Shown: positions 1 to 7,579 of the stretch, piece by piece
Layout: every line of letters starts with the position of its first letter
Numbering within the stretch: position 1 is the first letter of the stretch
Origin: an uncultured Collinsella sp.
GTDB taxonomy: Bacteria > Actinomycetota > Coriobacteriia > Coriobacteriales > Coriobacteriaceae
Reading direction: 5' to 3'
Assembly (NCBI GenBank): GCA_902478865.1
Contig: CABSNA010000017.1
Location: forward strand, 1-12,567
Length of the DNA: 12,567 bases
The notes under the pieces: model-generated
What the model was told of the DNA's origin: nothing
What the model saw: the letters and a program-made list of their open reading frames with translations, nothing else
The model's database searches: none
Position numbers and translations under genes: made by a program

Positions 1-561
1 GTCGCTAAAGACCTCGCGCATGCGCATGTTCTGCCAAAACATGATGACCGCAAACGCCGCCGTCACCACGGCCATGGCGAGCGCCAGCACCGGGGCGATG
101 GTAAAGAGGATCACAAACGAGCCGATAATCTCGATGCCGCAGATGATGATCCACTCGGGAACGTGATGCGCCGCCTCGCAGATATCGAACAGATCGTTGA
201 CCACGCGGCTCATCATGTCGCCCGAACTGTTGCGGTCGAAGTACGCAAAGCTAAAGCGCTCGTACTGGTCAAACAGGTCCTCGCGCATCTTGGACTCCAT
301 GCGCGCACCCATCACGTGGCCCCAGTAGCTCACAAAGTAGCGGCAGGCGCAGCGGACGGCATACATCAGCACCAAGCCCACCGCGATCATGCCGAGCGCC
401 TGCATAATGGCAGCCTGACCCTGAGTAAATAGCCCACCGGTCAAATTGCGCAGGATAATGGGAAACGCCAGGTCAATGGCGGCGAGCACCAGGGCACAAA
501 CAGTATCAGCAACAAAAAGCCCCATCTGGGGCTTGTAGTACGAAAGAAACCTCTTCAGCAT
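1..561 (-). CDS. ABC transporter, permease/ATP-binding exporter, N-terminal part (cut by window start)
   Basis: I translated this reading frame directly; it runs from an ATG at 561 to the window edge (187 codons, no stop), so only the membrane part is present. It starts MLKRFLSYYKPQMGLFVADT, followed by hydrophobic helices at about residues 12-38 and 52-70, then the charged stretch REDLFDQYERFSFAYFDRNSSGDMMSRVVND typical of the coupling-helix region of type I exporter transmembrane domains, then helices at about 137-155 and 158-174. The family is known to fuse this domain to a C-terminal nucleotide-binding domain; Walker motifs would lie left of the window. The start is supported by GAGGA about 6 nt upstream. 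It follows the NUDIX gene in the same direction after 82 nt containing a hairpin. Such exporters often act as heterodimers, so a partner may follow. The substrate cannot be told. Confidence 0.85.
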   Translation of the reverse strand, partial: MLKRFLSYYKPQMGLFVADTVCALVLAAIDLAFPIILRNLTGGLFTQGQAAIMQALGMIAVGLVLMYAVRCACRYFVSYWGHVMGARMESKMREDLFDQYERFSFAYFDRNSSGDMMSRVVNDLFDICEAAHHVPEWIIICGIEIIGSFVILFTIAPVLALAMAVVTAAFAVIMFWQNMRMREVFSD

Positions 562-592
562 GTGATCCTCAAAGAAATATCAGCAACGTAAG

Positions 593-631
593 GCCCTGGG
601 ACAAAGCAATCAGTAGTACTTGTCCCAGGGC
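593..631 (-). terminator. Perfect 12-bp stem-loop between the NUDIX and ABC genes
   Basis: The arms at 593-604 and 620-631 are exact reverse complements (GCCCTGGGACAA and its mate), with a 15-nt loop. It sits 12 nt after the NUDIX stop (minus strand) and 32 nt before the ABC start. The minus-strand sequence after the stem (CTTACGTTGC) is not a clear T-run, so it may be a weak or attenuating terminator, or an mRNA-stabilising hairpin. Confidence 0.5.
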
Positions 632-643
632 TATCCCCACTCG

Positions 644-1339
644 TTAAAGCTCCGCGCCCCCAAGGCGGTGCGCGATGCTGTCGCAGGCAAGTGCGCCTAC
701 GACGGTCTTGGCGTCTTCGATCTTGCCGTCGAGCACGGCGTCGATCAGCTCGTGCAGCGGCACCAGGTCCACGTTGACAAACTCGTCATCATCGGGGTTG
801 GGCGCATCAAACTCGAGCTTGGTAGCCAAGTAGATGTGGATGATCTCATCGCAAAAACCGCAGGACGTGACAATCGACGTCAAAAAGCGAATACGACCAG
901 CCCTAAAGCCCGTCTCCTCATGCAGTTCGCGCTTAGCGCAATCGAGCGGGTCCTCGCCTGGATCGAGCTTGCCGGCGGGAATCTCGACCGTCACGCGGTC
1001 GATGGCGGTGCGGTACTGACGCACCAGTACGATCTTGCCGCTCTCGGTCAGTGCCACAACGGCCGCCGCACCCGGATGGCGAACGATATCGCGGGCGCTG
1101 CGGTGACCGTTGGGCAGCTCAACCTCAAGACGGTGGACGTCGAGGATCTTGCCCTTCCAGGCGCACTCCTCCGAAAGAATCTTCTCGTGCAGCTCGGCAT
1201 CGTGCGAGTCGTCATCGCCCAGCACCAGCGCCGGCTCGTCAGCGACCTCGCCACCAGGCTCGCCCTCGGCGTGCCCATACACGCGGCTGTCCTCTTCGAC
1301 GATCTGCGCGTCCACGAGCTCTTCGTTCTTCTCGTCCAT
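644..1339 (-). CDS. NUDIX hydrolase, ADP-ribose pyrophosphatase-like
   Basis: A 231-residue protein with a complete Nudix box at residues 123-145: G, five residues, E129, seven residues, R137-E138, E141-E142, G144-F145. The box coordinates the Mg2+ used to hydrolyse a nucleoside diphosphate linked to a second group. The upstream strand LVRQYRTAIDRVTVEIPAGK is characteristic of the ADP-ribose pyrophosphatase branch (ADP-ribose to AMP plus ribose 5-phosphate); the substrate is inferred. The first 50 or so residues are an acidic extension (many D/E) not needed for the fold. Start choice: an ATG at 1348 touches the Shine-Dalgarno GAGAGGA with no spacing, while the ATG at 1339 lies 9 nt after it, so I chose 1339. 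It lies 21 nt after purD on the same strand, probably co-transcribed. Confidence 0.88.
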   Translation of the reverse strand: MDEKNEELVDAQIVEEDSRVYGHAEGEPGGEVADEPALVLGDDDSHDAELHEKILSEECAWKGKILDVHRLEVELPNGHRSARDIVRHPGAAAVVALTESGKIVLVRQYRTAIDRVTVEIPAGKLDPGEDPLDCAKRELHEETGFRAGRIRFLTSIVTSCGFCDEIIHIYLATKLEFDAPNPDDDEFVNVDLVPLHELIDAVLDGKIEDAKTVVGALACDSIAHRLGGAEL

Positions 1340-1360
1340 CCGTCTCATTCCTCTCGGATT

Positions 1361-2665
1361 TTAAGCATCCCAGGCGTCGCGGCCGCGCAGCGCGCGCAGG
1401 CCGATGTCGTGACGCAGGGTCTTGCCCTCAAAATCAATCTTCTCGCAGGCCTCGTAGGCAAGGTTGCGGGCGTTCTCAAACGTATCGCCCAGCGCGGTCA
1501 CGGCAAGCACACGGCCGCCGTTGGTCACGAGCCGGCCGTCCACCACGGCGGTGCCGGCATGGTACACGGTCACGTTCTCCATGGCCTCGGCGTCGGCGAT
1601 GCCGGTGATGGCTTTGCCCTTCTCGTAGCTGCCGGGATAGCCCGCGCTCGTCAGGACAACAGCCACGGCCCACTCGTCACGCCAGTCGAGCTCAATCTGA
1701 TCAAGCTCGCAGTTGGCGCAGGCGAGCATAACCTCGACCAGGTCGTTCTTGAGGCGCGGCAGCACGACCTGCGTCTCGGGGTCGCCAAAGCGGGCGTTGA
1801 ACTCCAGCACCTTGGGGCCGGCGGGGGTGAGCATAAAGCCGCCATACAGGCAGCCGCGGTAGTCGATACCCTCAGCAGCGAGCTCGGCCACGGTCTGCTC
1901 CATGACCTTCACCATGGTGGCGTGCTCCTCATCGGTCACGATGGGCACCGGGCTGTAGACGCCCATGCCGCCGGTGTTGGGACCAAGGTCGCCCTCAAGC
2001 GCGCGCTTGTGGTCCTGCGAGGTAGCCATGGGGCGCACGGTCTTGCCGTCGGTAAAGGCCAGCAGCGAGCACTCGGGACCAACGAGCATCTCCTCGATAA
2101 CCACGGTGTTGCCGGCATCGCCAAAGGTGCCGCCAAAGCACTCGCGCACGGCCTCCTCGGCCTGCTCAAGTTCGGTCGCCACGATAACGCCCTTGCCTGC
2201 GGCAAGGCCGTCGGCCTTGACGACCAGCGGGGCGCCTTGCTCGCGTACGTAGGCGAGAGCCGAAGCCTCGTCGGTAAACGAGCCGTAGGCTGCCGTCGGA
2301 ATGCCCGCACGCTCCATGAGCTGCTTGGAGAACAGCTTGGAGCCCTCCATCTGGGCACCCTCGGCACCCGGGCCAAAGCAGGGAATACCCGCCGCGCGCA
2401 CGGCGTCGGCCACGCCCGCCACGAGCGGAGCCTCGGGGCCAATTACCACGAGTCCGCATCCGTGGCTCTGCGCAAACGCCGCCACGGCCGCAGGATCGCA
2501 GTCGTCGAGAACAACGTTCTCGCCGCAGCTCGCGGTGCCGCCGTTGCCCGGCGCGATGTAGAGCTTGCCGGCGCGCGGTGATGCTGCGAGCTTAGCTGCC
2601 AAAGCATGCTCACGGCCGCCGCTGCCCAACAACAGGATGTCGATGGTTTGAGTGTCCGCCTTCAA
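1361..2665 (-). CDS. purD: Phosphoribosylamine--glycine ligase (GAR synthetase)
   Basis: Catalyses ATP + 5-phosphoribosylamine + glycine to glycinamide ribonucleotide, the second step of de novo purine synthesis, in the cytoplasm. The 434-residue product shows the N-terminal GSGGREHAL motif (14-22), ATP-grasp elements VVKADGLAAGKGV (148-160) and GPNTGGMGVYSP (228-239), and the GARS signature around RFGDPETQ (292-299). Length fits the family (about 420-430). The open frame extends upstream to an ATG at 2833, but that would overlap purA and add 56 unrelated residues. Instead a TTG at 2665 follows AGAGGAGG by 5 nt, and homology begins directly after it, so TTG is the start. purA lies 118 nt upstream, separated by a hairpin; the NUDIX gene follows after 21 nt. 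Confidence 0.95.
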   Translation of the reverse strand: MKADTQTIDILLLGSGGREHALAAKLAASPRAGKLYIAPGNGGTASCGENVVLDDCDPAAVAAFAQSHGCGLVVIGPEAPLVAGVADAVRAAGIPCFGPGAEGAQMEGSKLFSKQLMERAGIPTAAYGSFTDEASALAYVREQGAPLVVKADGLAAGKGVIVATELEQAEEAVRECFGGTFGDAGNTVVIEEMLVGPECSLLAFTDGKTVRPMATSQDHKRALEGDLGPNTGGMGVYSPVPIVTDEEHATMVKVMEQTVAELAAEGIDYRGCLYGGFMLTPAGPKVLEFNARFGDPETQVVLPRLKNDLVEVMLACANCELDQIELDWRDEWAVAVVLTSAGYPGSYEKGKAITGIADAEAMENVTVYHAGTAVVDGRLVTNGGRVLAVTALGDTFENARNLAYEACEKIDFEGKTLRHDIGLRALRGRDAWDA

Positions 2666-2719
2666 GGGTGCCTCCTCTATGGATGAACGGCCCGCTCCGC
2701 GCGAGCCCTTTGTAAGCAA

Positions 2720-2761
2720 ATATACCCCTCGGCCGCCCGTCCGGGCTGCAAAGGGGTATAT
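2720..2761 (-). terminator. Two-part hairpin between purA and purD
   Basis: Outer arms at 2720-2729 and 2752-2761 are exact 10-base complements (ATATACCCCT and mate). Inside, GCCC (2735-2738) can pair with GGGC (2743-2746). It begins 23 nt after the purA stop and ends 55 nt before the purD TTG. On the minus strand the stem is followed by TTTGCTTAC, a weak T-tract. It could terminate purA mRNA, partially attenuate into purD, or mark a processing site. Confidence 0.5.
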
Positions 2762-2783
2762 CGCAATAACCAAATAGTCCCGA

Positions 2784-4070
2784 TTACTTCCAGAATCGGT
2801 TGATGATCTGCTCGCGACCAGCGCCGACGCCAATGAACGTCACGCGGGTGTGTGCCAGATCCTCGATAAACGCCACGTAGTCCTGAGCCTCCTGCGGCAG
2901 CTCCTCAAAGCTGCGGCAGCCGGTGATATCGCACTTCCAGCCAGGAAGCTCCTCGTAGATGGGCTTGGCATGCTCAAAGCGCACCTGGTGCTCGGGCACG
3001 CTCGTGTAACGCTCGCCATCGACGTCATAGGCAACGCACACCTTAATGGTGTCGAAGGCCGAAAGCACGTCGAGCTTGGTCATGGCGATGTCGGTGAGGC
3101 CGTTGACGCGCGAGGCATAGTTGGCGATAGGGCCGTCAAACCAGCCGCAACGACGACGGCGACCAGTGGTCACGCCGTACTCATAGCCCTCCTCGGTCAG
3201 CGTGTGGCCAGCCTCGGACTCATAGGAAAGCTCGGTGGGCATGGGGCCCGAACCGACGCGGGTGATATAGGCCTTCATGACGCCCAGCACGCGGTTGACG
3301 TTCTTCATACCGACGCCGGAGCCGGTGATGGCGCCGCCGGCGGTGCAGTTGGAAGACGTCACGTACGGATAGGTGCCGTGGTCGATGTCGAGTAGCGTCG
3401 CCTGGGCGCCCTCAAACAGCAGGTCCTTGCCCTCATCGATCATGTTGTTGAGCAGCAGGCTCGTCTCGGTGATGTAGGGGCGCAGGCGCTCGGCCATCGG
3501 CAGGTACTCGTCGCAAATCTGGTCCACAGTGTAGGTGGGCAGGTTGTAGATGAGCTCGAGCTCGGGGTTCACGCGGGCGAGAGCGGTCTCCAGCTTGTCG
3601 CGGAACAGCGCCTCGTCCAGCATGTCCTGCATGCGCAGGCCAATGCGGGCCATCTTGTCCTGATAGCACGGACCGATGCCACGTTTGGTGGTACCGATGT
3701 TCTTCTTGCCGAGTTTCTGCTCAAAGGCGCCATCCAGATCGATGTGGTACGGCATGATGATATGCGCGTTGCCGCTAATCTTGAGGTTCTTGGTGGTGAT
3801 GCCGTCGGCCTCGAACATGTCGATCTCCTCAAGGACAACCTTGGGGTTGACGACGCAGCCGTTACCGATCACCGACACGTGGTCGGAATACATGATGCCG
3901 GAGGGCACCTGGTGCAGACCGTACTTCTTGCCGTTGACGACGATGGTGTGACCGGCGTTGTTGCCGCCCGAGTAGCGCACGACGGCATCGAAGTCGCCGG
4001 CGACCAGGTCGCAAATCTTACCCTTGCCCTCATCGCCCCACTGGGCACCGACCAAAACGGTTGACGGCAT
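2784..4070 (-). CDS. purA: Adenylosuccinate synthetase
   Basis: Joins IMP and aspartate using GTP to give adenylosuccinate, the first committed step from IMP to AMP. The 428-residue protein has the family's usual length. The P-loop QWGDEGKGK is at residues 10-18, with the catalytic Asp13 and, in the GGNNAGHT segment, His41; both match the known catalytic pair. Other conserved blocks include GPCYQDKMARIG, GRRRRCGWFD and the C-terminal GVGAGREQIINRFWK. The ATG at 4070 is preceded by AAGGAG with 5-nt spacing. It lies 93 nt downstream of dnaB on the same strand, with a candidate promoter of its own at 4137-4165. Confidence 0.98.
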   Translation of the reverse strand: MPSTVLVGAQWGDEGKGKICDLVAGDFDAVVRYSGGNNAGHTIVVNGKKYGLHQVPSGIMYSDHVSVIGNGCVVNPKVVLEEIDMFEADGITTKNLKISGNAHIIMPYHIDLDGAFEQKLGKKNIGTTKRGIGPCYQDKMARIGLRMQDMLDEALFRDKLETALARVNPELELIYNLPTYTVDQICDEYLPMAERLRPYITETSLLLNNMIDEGKDLLFEGAQATLLDIDHGTYPYVTSSNCTAGGAITGSGVGMKNVNRVLGVMKAYITRVGSGPMPTELSYESEAGHTLTEEGYEYGVTTGRRRRCGWFDGPIANYASRVNGLTDIAMTKLDVLSAFDTIKVCVAYDVDGERYTSVPEHQVRFEHAKPIYEELPGWKCDITGCRSFEELPQEAQDYVAFIEDLAHTRVTFIGVGAGREQIINRFWK

Positions 4071-4136
4071 GTTTACTCCTTACATTCATGGACTGTCTAC
4101 GCGCCACGGCGGCACGCAGAAGCACAAAACATTCCC

Positions 4137-4165
4137 AGTATACCCGTGCAACGGGCGCCTGTCCT
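4137..4165 (-). promoter_or_regulatory. Candidate sigma70-type promoter for purA
   Basis: Read on the minus strand: AGGACA (plus 4160-4165, 4 of 6 to TTGACA), a 17-nt spacer, then TATACT (plus 4137-4142, 5 of 6 to TATAAT). The -35 box touches the dnaB stop region. Transcription would start about 60 nt upstream of purA. This is a consensus match by eye only. Confidence 0.45.
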
Positions 4166-5555
4166 ACTCCTCGGCATGTGCCCCATCAAGCTCATAGAAC
4201 TTGGTGGATGCCGGCAGGAACATCAGGTCGACGTCGCCGATCGGGCCCGAACGGTTCTTGGCCACGACGATACGCGTAACGCCCTCGTCGGGTCGATCGT
4301 CGCGCGAGGCTTCGGCCTCGTCGGCGGAGCGGTCCAAGAACATAACGATATCGGCGTCCTGCTCGATGGAGCCCGATTCACGAAGGTCGGAAAGCTGCGG
4401 GCGCTTGCCGGTACGGGATTCGACCTGACGTGACAGCTGCGACAGCGCGATGAGCGGAATCTTGAGCTCCTTGGCCATGATCTTCAGACCACGCGACATC
4501 TCCGAAACCTCGACGGTACGGCTCTCGGAGCGGCGTCCCGGCGGAGGACTCACCAGCTGCAGGTAGTCCAGGATGATGATGGCCTTCTCCTTGTTATGGA
4601 GCATACGGCGGCTCTTGGCGCGAATCTCGGTCACTGTGGTGCCGGGCGTATCGTCAATCAGAATATCCAGCTTGGACAAGGTCTGCGTGGCCTCGTTGAT
4701 ATTGGCCCACTGCTCGGGGCTAATGCGGCCCATGCGGAAGTCACTGATCGAGATCATGGCGTAGGCGCAAATCAGACGCTGGGCAATTTCTTTGCCCGAC
4801 ATCTCCAGCGAGAAGAAGCCGACGGTATAACCAGCAGCGGCAGCGTTGAGCGCCAGATTCAGGGCGAACGACGTCTTACCCACGGCAGGACGGGCGCCGA
4901 TGATAATGAGCTGGCCCTCGCGAAAACCCATGAGCATGCGGTCGAGCGACGGGAAGCCCGTGGGCACGCCCGCAGCCTGGCCACCGGCCTGGCACACTTC
5001 CTCGGCCTCGTTATAGGCCTCGACCATAAACTCGGTCAGCGTCTTGTAGCTCGACTTGACCTCGCGTGCCGTGACCTTGAGAAGCTTGCTCTCGGCTAGC
5101 TCCACGACCTCTTTGGTGTCGGTGGGGGCGTTATATGCCAGCGCGTTGATCTCGTTGGTGGCGCCGATCAGCTCGCGCAGCATCGAGTCGCGACGCACGA
5201 TGGCGGCATGGTGCTGCCAGTTGACGAGCGACAGGGTCTGACCCATCAACTCCAAAATGTACGCTTCGCCGCCCACGGCATCGAGCTTGTTGATGCTTCG
5301 CAGGTAATCGATCAGCGAGATGGAGTCGATGGGAATGCGGCTGTTGTACATATCGACCATCGCGGTATAGATGGTCTTATGAATGGGCCGGTAGAAGTCA
5401 TCGGGCTGCAGCTCGACCTGGGCCTCTTCGACCACCTCGGGCGATAGCAGCATAGCGGCCAGTACATTGGCCTCTGCATCTTGGTTTTGGGGAAGACCCA
5501 ACTTTGAGCCGCGGTCCTCAACCGTCAGCCCGGTCTCCCTATCGTCATATGCCAT
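4164..5555 (-). CDS. dnaB: Replicative DNA helicase DnaB
   Basis: Hexameric ATP-driven 5'-3' helicase of the replication fork. The 463-residue protein has the N-terminal DnaB domain (about 20-125, beginning LPQNQDAEANVLAAMLL) and a RecA-like C-terminal domain with Walker A GARPAVGKTS (220-229), catalytic Glu251 in FFSLEMS, Walker B IIILDYLQL (326-334) and LSDLRESGSIEQDADIV (388-404). The P-loop is intact and no intein is present, although dnaB is a common intein host. Start choice: ATGs occur at 5567, 5561 and 5555; only 5555 has a well-spaced Shine-Dalgarno (GAGG, 6 nt), giving MAYDDRETG. It lies downstream of rplI beyond a strong terminator, so it needs its own promoter in the 224-nt gap; I found no convincing one. 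Confidence 0.97.
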   Translation of the reverse strand: MAYDDRETGLTVEDRGSKLGLPQNQDAEANVLAAMLLSPEVVEEAQVELQPDDFYRPIHKTIYTAMVDMYNSRIPIDSISLIDYLRSINKLDAVGGEAYILELMGQTLSLVNWQHHAAIVRRDSMLRELIGATNEINALAYNAPTDTKEVVELAESKLLKVTAREVKSSYKTLTEFMVEAYNEAEEVCQAGGQAAGVPTGFPSLDRMLMGFREGQLIIIGARPAVGKTSFALNLALNAAAAGYTVGFFSLEMSGKEIAQRLICAYAMISISDFRMGRISPEQWANINEATQTLSKLDILIDDTPGTTVTEIRAKSRRMLHNKEKAIIILDYLQLVSPPPGRRSESRTVEVSEMSRGLKIMAKELKIPLIALSQLSRQVESRTGKRPQLSDLRESGSIEQDADIVMFLDRSADEAEASRDDRPDEGVTRIVVAKNRSGPIGDVDLMFLPASTKFYELDGAHAEE

Positions 5556-5779
5556 GAGCATCCTCATTCATATCGCTTGCGAGCATCCATAGTATCAGCC
5601 ATGGTCCCAAAACGCGCCGCGCGCCGCCAATCATCACCGAACCAAACGGATGAACGGTTCTGTATATAAGGCTTCGACGAAACGTTCACTATGACGCTCA
5701 CTCAGCGCAAAAAGCAAAAGGGCGCCCTGGTTTCCCAGAGCGCCCTTCTTAGAACAAGATTGTTGCGTTGCAGCAAATG
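5556..5779. other. dnaB-rplI intergenic region
   Basis: 224 nt without a gene. It holds the rplI terminator (5708-5747) and should hold the dnaB promoter. On the minus strand the TATA-rich stretch TTATATACAG (around 5660-5675) and TGATACTATGG (around 5588-5600) resemble -10 elements, but neither has a convincing -35 at 16-18 nt. I see no small gene. Confidence 0.5.
5708..5747 (-). terminator. Intrinsic terminator of the rpsF-ssb-rpsR-rplI operon
   Basis: On the minus strand, a 13-bp stem (plus 5718-5730 against 5735-5747, one G-U pair) closes a GAAA tetraloop and is followed by TTGCTTTTT. It begins 33 nt after the rplI stop. GC-rich stem, stable loop and T-tract make this the clearest terminator on the minus strand. 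Confidence 0.92.
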
Positions 5780-6319
5780 CTACTCGGCAGCAGCCTCAGT
5801 CTCGACCTCGGCGGTCTCGGCCTCGGCGACCTCAGCGGCCTCCTCGACCTCAGCCTCGGCAGCGAGCTCCTCGGCGGTAACGCCGACGAGAACGACAACC
5901 TCGGCCTTGATCTCGCGGTACAGCGAGATGGCAACGGTGTGGGCACCGGCAACCTTGATGGGCTTACCGAGCTCGACGCGCTTGCGGTCGATGTCCATAC
6001 CGAGCTGAGCCTTGATGGCGTCAGCGATCATAGCGGCGGTAACGGAGCCAAAGAGGATGCCCTCGTCGCCGACCTTGACGTCAACGGTGACCGTCTTGCC
6101 CTCGAAGGCAGCCTTGGTCTCGTTGGCGGTAGCCAGACGGACGGCCTCACGCTTGGCGATGTTGTTGCGACGCTCGTCAAGCTGCTTGAGGTTGCCCTTG
6201 GTGGCGGCAACAGCGAGCTTCTTGGGGAACAGGAAGTTCTCAGCGTAACCCTGAGCGACCTCTACGACGTCACCCTCGCCGCCCTTGCCCTTGATCTCAT
6301 CGAGAAGAATAACCTTCAT
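5780..6319 (-). CDS. rplI: 50S ribosomal protein L9 with acidic C-terminal tail
   Basis: Large-subunit protein binding 23S rRNA through its N-terminal domain. The N-terminal signature GKGGEGDVVEVAQGYAENFLFP (residues 11-32) is intact, followed by the long connecting helix (about 41-74) and the C-terminal domain ending near residue 148. L9 is usually about 148-150 residues; this one has 179. The extra 30 or so residues (149-179) are almost only Ala, Glu, Val and Thr, a low-complexity acidic tail. The ATG at 6319 follows GGGAG with 7-nt spacing. It is the last gene of the rpsF-ssb-rpsR-rplI cluster, 15 nt after rpsR. Confidence 0.96.
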   Translation of the reverse strand: MKVILLDEIKGKGGEGDVVEVAQGYAENFLFPKKLAVAATKGNLKQLDERRNNIAKREAVRLATANETKAAFEGKTVTVDVKVGDEGILFGSVTAAMIADAIKAQLGMDIDRKRVELGKPIKVAGAHTVAISLYREIKAEVVVLVGVTAEELAAEAEVEEAAEVAEAETAEVETEAAAE

Positions 6320-6334
6320 GATGCGTCTCCCTTC

Positions 6335-6601
6335 TTAGCCGCGGTCGCGGTTGCCACGAGAGGAAACCACGGGGACGGTGTACGGCAGGAGAGCCATCTC
6401 GCGGGCGCGCTTGATGGCGTTGGCGATGTCATGCTGATGCTGCGTGCAAGCGCCAGTGACGCGACGGGGCTTGATCTTGCCACGGTCGGTCATGTACTTA
6501 CGGAGAAGCTGAGTGTCCTTATAGTCGATGAACTCAGTGTTCTCCTTGCAGAACTGGCAGTACTTACGACGCGGCTGACGTGCAGAAAAATCATTAGCCA
6601 T
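6335..6601 (-). CDS. rpsR: 30S ribosomal protein S18, zinc-ligand (C+) form
   Basis: Small-subunit protein that binds 16S rRNA as a dimer with S6. The product is 88 residues: YCQFCKENTEFIDYKDTQLL and the conserved basic GKIKPRRVTGAC block. C15, C18, C52 and H55 look like a zinc-ligand set, so this is the C+ type; actinobacteria often carry a second, C- paralogue elsewhere. The frame extends to an ATG at 6652, but family homology begins at MANDFSARQ (6601), which has AAAGG about 9 nt upstream, so I chose 6601. It lies between ssb (72-nt gap) and rplI (15-nt gap). Confidence 0.95.
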   Translation of the reverse strand: MANDFSARQPRRKYCQFCKENTEFIDYKDTQLLRKYMTDRGKIKPRRVTGACTQHQHDIANAIKRAREMALLPYTVPVVSSRGNRDRG

Positions 6602-6673
6602 GTCAAAATACCTTTCGTTTGGCAACTTCGGCGAACCGAAGCCGCCTCTCACTCAAAAATAGGTGAACAACCC

Positions 6674-7126
6674 TTAGAACGGGATGTCCTCATCGTAGAC
6701 GTCGACCGCGGGCGGCGTAGCCACCGGTGCGGCAGGACGTGCTGCGGGCGCGGGAGCTGCGGGGGCGTAACCGCCCTGATCGTAGCCACCCTGGCCACCA
6801 CGGGAGCTCATAAACTCGATCTCATCGACGATGACCTCAAGCTTGCTCCGGCGCTGGCCGTCGCGCTCCCAAGAGCTGTAGCGCAGCTTGCCCTCGATCG
6901 CGACCTTGTTTCCCTTTGCCAGGAAACGGCTCACGGCCTCGGCGCGGGTGCCGAACATGGTGCAGTCGACAAAGTTGGGATAGTCCTCCCACTCGCCAGT
7001 CTGCGCGTTGCGGCGACGATCGTTCACGGCGACGCCAAAGGACAGAACCTGGGTTCCGCCGGCGGTGGCGCGCAGCTCGGGATCGCGGGTGAGGTTACCG
7101 GTGATGTTCACTCGATTGATGCTCAT
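6674..7126 (-). CDS. ssb: Single-stranded DNA-binding protein
   Basis: Coats single-stranded DNA at forks and recruits repair partners. The 150-residue protein has an OB-fold (about 1-105, starting MSINRVNITGNLTRDPELR, with VLSFGVAVNDRRR and the YSSWERDGQRRSKLEVIVDEI strand pair). A flexible Gly/Ala/Pro-rich linker (110-142) follows, then the acidic tip DEDIPF (145-150) that docks partner proteins. The gene order rpsF-ssb-rpsR is widely conserved and lets SSB be co-expressed with two ribosomal proteins. GAGGAAG lies 9-12 nt upstream of the ATG. Confidence 0.97.
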   Translation of the reverse strand: MSINRVNITGNLTRDPELRATAGGTQVLSFGVAVNDRRRNAQTGEWEDYPNFVDCTMFGTRAEAVSRFLAKGNKVAIEGKLRYSSWERDGQRRSKLEVIVDEIEFMSSRGGQGGYDQGGYAPAAPAPAARPAAPVATPPAVDVYDEDIPF

Positions 7127-7174
7127 AACTCACTACTTCCTCTTGGGGCACAAGCCCAGTCCAAAACGACAGTC

Positions 7175-7468
7175 TTACTCCTGGTCGTCGCGACGGACGA
7201 TCATGTGGCGGACCACAGCGTCGGTGATGCGCAGGACGCGATCAAGCTCGGCGATCTGGGTAGGATCTGCGTGGAAGTTGATGAGGGTGTAGTCACCATC
7301 GGTGAGGTCGTTGATCTCGTAGGCGAGCTTGCGCTTGCCCCACTCGTCAACGGAGTCGACCTTGCCAGCGCCCTCAGCGATCGTGGTATCGATACGCTTC
7401 ATAACAGCGAGACGAGTCTCGGGGTCGAGCGACGGGTCAACAAAGAACAGCAGTTCATAAGCCTTCAT
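7175..7468 (-). CDS. rpsF: 30S ribosomal protein S6
   Basis: Small-subunit protein, partner of S18 on 16S rRNA. The 97-residue product MKAYELLFFVDPSLDPE... contains the typical VDSVDEWGKRKLAYEIN and DGDYTLINFHADPTQIAELDRVLRI segments. An upstream ATG at 7489 would add seven residues overlapping the Shine-Dalgarno; the ATG at 7468 has AGGAGG with 7-nt spacing and matches the family start. It is the first gene of the rpsF-ssb-rpsR-rplI operon. The leader carries two hairpins described separately; in other bacteria the S6:S18 dimer represses its own operon through such a leader, but I cannot confirm that motif here. Confidence 0.96.
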   Translation of the reverse strand: MKAYELLFFVDPSLDPETRLAVMKRIDTTIAEGAGKVDSVDEWGKRKLAYEINDLTDGDYTLINFHADPTQIAELDRVLRITDAVVRHMIVRRDDQE

Positions 7469-7494
7469 ATTGTCACCTCCTCTGGGCAAATGTG

Positions 7495-7523
7495 GCTTCA
7501 GGTCGTGAAGGTGCGCCTGAAGC
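7495..7523 (-). promoter_or_regulatory. Stem-loop in the rpsF 5' leader
   Basis: Arms 7495-7502 and 7516-7523 (GCTTCAGG and CCTGAAGC) are exact complements with a 13-nt loop, 27 nt upstream of the rpsF start codon. Position fits an autoregulatory site bound by S6:S18, which is known in many phyla, but I could not match the published CCG-containing core with confidence. Confidence 0.4.
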
Positions 7524-7561
7524 AGGAAAAGACTTGGTAATAATATCTTTCAACCTCCTAG

Positions 7562-7579
7562 GCTGCAATAATTTGCAGC
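7562..7579 (-). promoter_or_regulatory. Second stem-loop in the rpsF leader
   Basis: A 7-bp perfect stem GCTGCAA/TTGCAGC closing a 4-nt AT loop, about 95 nt upstream of rpsF. No T-tract follows on either strand, so it is not an ordinary terminator. It lies just upstream of the orphan Shine-Dalgarno-like CTAGGAGGT on the minus strand. Confidence 0.35.

Noticed and set aside
620..2581. A 653-codon open frame on the plus strand
   Set aside because: It is antisense to purD and the NUDIX gene, has no family resemblance, and is the usual by-product of GC-rich codon use in the true minus-strand genes.
2666..2833. N-terminal extension of PurD from an upstream ATG
   Set aside because: The 56 extra residues overlap the end of purA, have no resemblance to PurD, and the TTG at 2665 has an ideal Shine-Dalgarno.
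5768..7540. A 590-codon open frame on the plus strand
   Set aside because: It lies antisense to rplI, rpsR, ssb and rpsF, all of which are certain; its composition (long L/G/D/A runs) is a shadow.
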